Source: Actinomycetes bacterium
Lineage (GTDB): Bacteria > Actinomycetota > Actinomycetes > Mycobacteriales > Mycobacteriaceae
Assembly: GCA_023388385.1 (NCBI GenBank)
Contig: JAEWGK010000239.1
Coordinates: forward strand, 1 to 22,742
DNA length: 22,742 nt
Reading direction: 5' to 3'
The notes beneath the pieces were generated by a model that was given only the letters and a program-made list of their open reading frames with translations, had not been told where the DNA came from and searched no databases. Made by a program: the position numbers and the translations under genes. Positions 22,523 through 22,742 of the stretch are shown piece after piece (the first letter of the stretch is position 1; every line of letters starts with the position of its first letter).

Positions 22523-22742
22523 TCCTCGGCGGCACCGCGGAAGCCCGCGATCTCGCCCGGCGCCTCGCCGACTCCGGATGGGACGTCACGTCCTCCCTCG
22601 CCGGCCGGGTCGACAACCCGCACCTGCCAGTCGGCCGGGTCCGCGTCGGCGGCTTCGGCGGCCCCGCGGGACTGGCGCGCTGGCTCGTGCGGAACCACGT
22701 CGGCGTCGTCATCGACTCCACCCACCCCTTCGCCGAGAGGAT
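22510..22742 (+). CDS. cobK: CobK, precorrin-6A reductase (N-terminal part, cut by window end)
   Basis: CobK reduces precorrin-6A to precorrin-6B with NADPH, the step before CobL. About 77 codons are present. The start is GTG 22510 inside the end of cobM, preceded by GGGAGGA about eight bases upstream. The visible sequence has the nucleotide-binding opening HALILGGTAEARDLA (2–16), then SLAGRVDNP, VRVGGFGGPAGLARWL and IDSTHPFAER, all typical of CobK/CbiJ. The order cobL–cobM–cobK is the same as in M. tuberculosis. The 13-base overlap suggests translational coupling. Confidence 0.9.
   Translation, partial: MHALILGGTAEARDLARRLADSGWDVTSSLAGRVDNPHLPVGRVRVGGFGGPAGLARWLVRNHVGVVIDSTHPFAER

Noticed and set aside
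1..22742. tRNA, rRNA, insertion sequences, prophage genes or attachment sites
   Set aside because: None was recognised. The genes are a syntenic core set with uniform composition and no transposase, integrase or terminal inverted repeats.

Overview
The window is a 22.7 kb piece of a very GC-rich actinobacterial chromosome (around 70% G+C by eye). It is most likely from a high-GC Corynebacterium or a close relative. Three things point there: the order mpa–dop–pup–pafA–pafB–pafC–tatA–tatC–helY, followed by pepQ and cob genes, matches the known mycobacterial/corynebacterial layout; Pup ends in Gly-Gly-Glu; and the proteasome genes prcB/prcA, which sit between pup and pafA in mycobacteria, are absent here. 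The genus is an inference and was not tested by a search.

Layout. (1) 1–2289: the 5' end of a leftward gene of unknown function, a HAD phosphatase, then hisE and hisG (steps 2 and 1 of histidine synthesis). (2) 2360–3997: a terminator-like hairpin, a promoter and aspA (aspartase), which converges on the next gene. (3) 4040–5756: a leftward single-domain RecB-like nuclease with a likely iron-sulfur Cys cluster, divergent from trmI (tRNA m1A58 methyltransferase). (4) 5840–10799: a compact pupylation operon, mpa/arc, dop, pup, pafA. (5) 10906–12952: pafB and pafC, the WYL-domain DNA-damage regulators, with their own promoter. (6) 12955–14574: tatA and tatC. (7) 14602–17277: helY, a Ski2-type helicase. 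(8) 17280–18380: a leftward HSL-type esterase whose stop codon is 2 bases from that of helY. (9) 18535–22742: an M24 peptidase, a DprE2-like short-chain dehydrogenase, then cobL, cobM and the start of cobK (aerobic cobalamin synthesis), nearly all overlapping or closely spaced.

How the genes work together. Mpa, Dop, Pup and PafA form a tagging system without its usual protease: PafA attaches Pup to lysines, Mpa unfolds tagged proteins, and Dop removes Pup. Pup already ends in Glu, so Dop is not needed to activate it. Mpa ends in ...TEGK and lacks the C-terminal Gln-Tyr-Leu that docks on the proteasome. Both facts agree with the missing prcBA.

The most informative regulatory signal is a recurring start-site layout: a TANNNT-like -10 hexamer 6–8 bases before an ATG or GTG, with little or no Shine-Dalgarno sequence. 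It appears at nine gene starts on both strands and predicts leaderless transcripts. It divides the window into transcription units and fixes several start codons. No tRNA, rRNA, CRISPR array, insertion sequence or phage gene was seen, and no gene-free stretch exceeds 300 bases. I found no clearly new biological system; the unusual points are in the findings.
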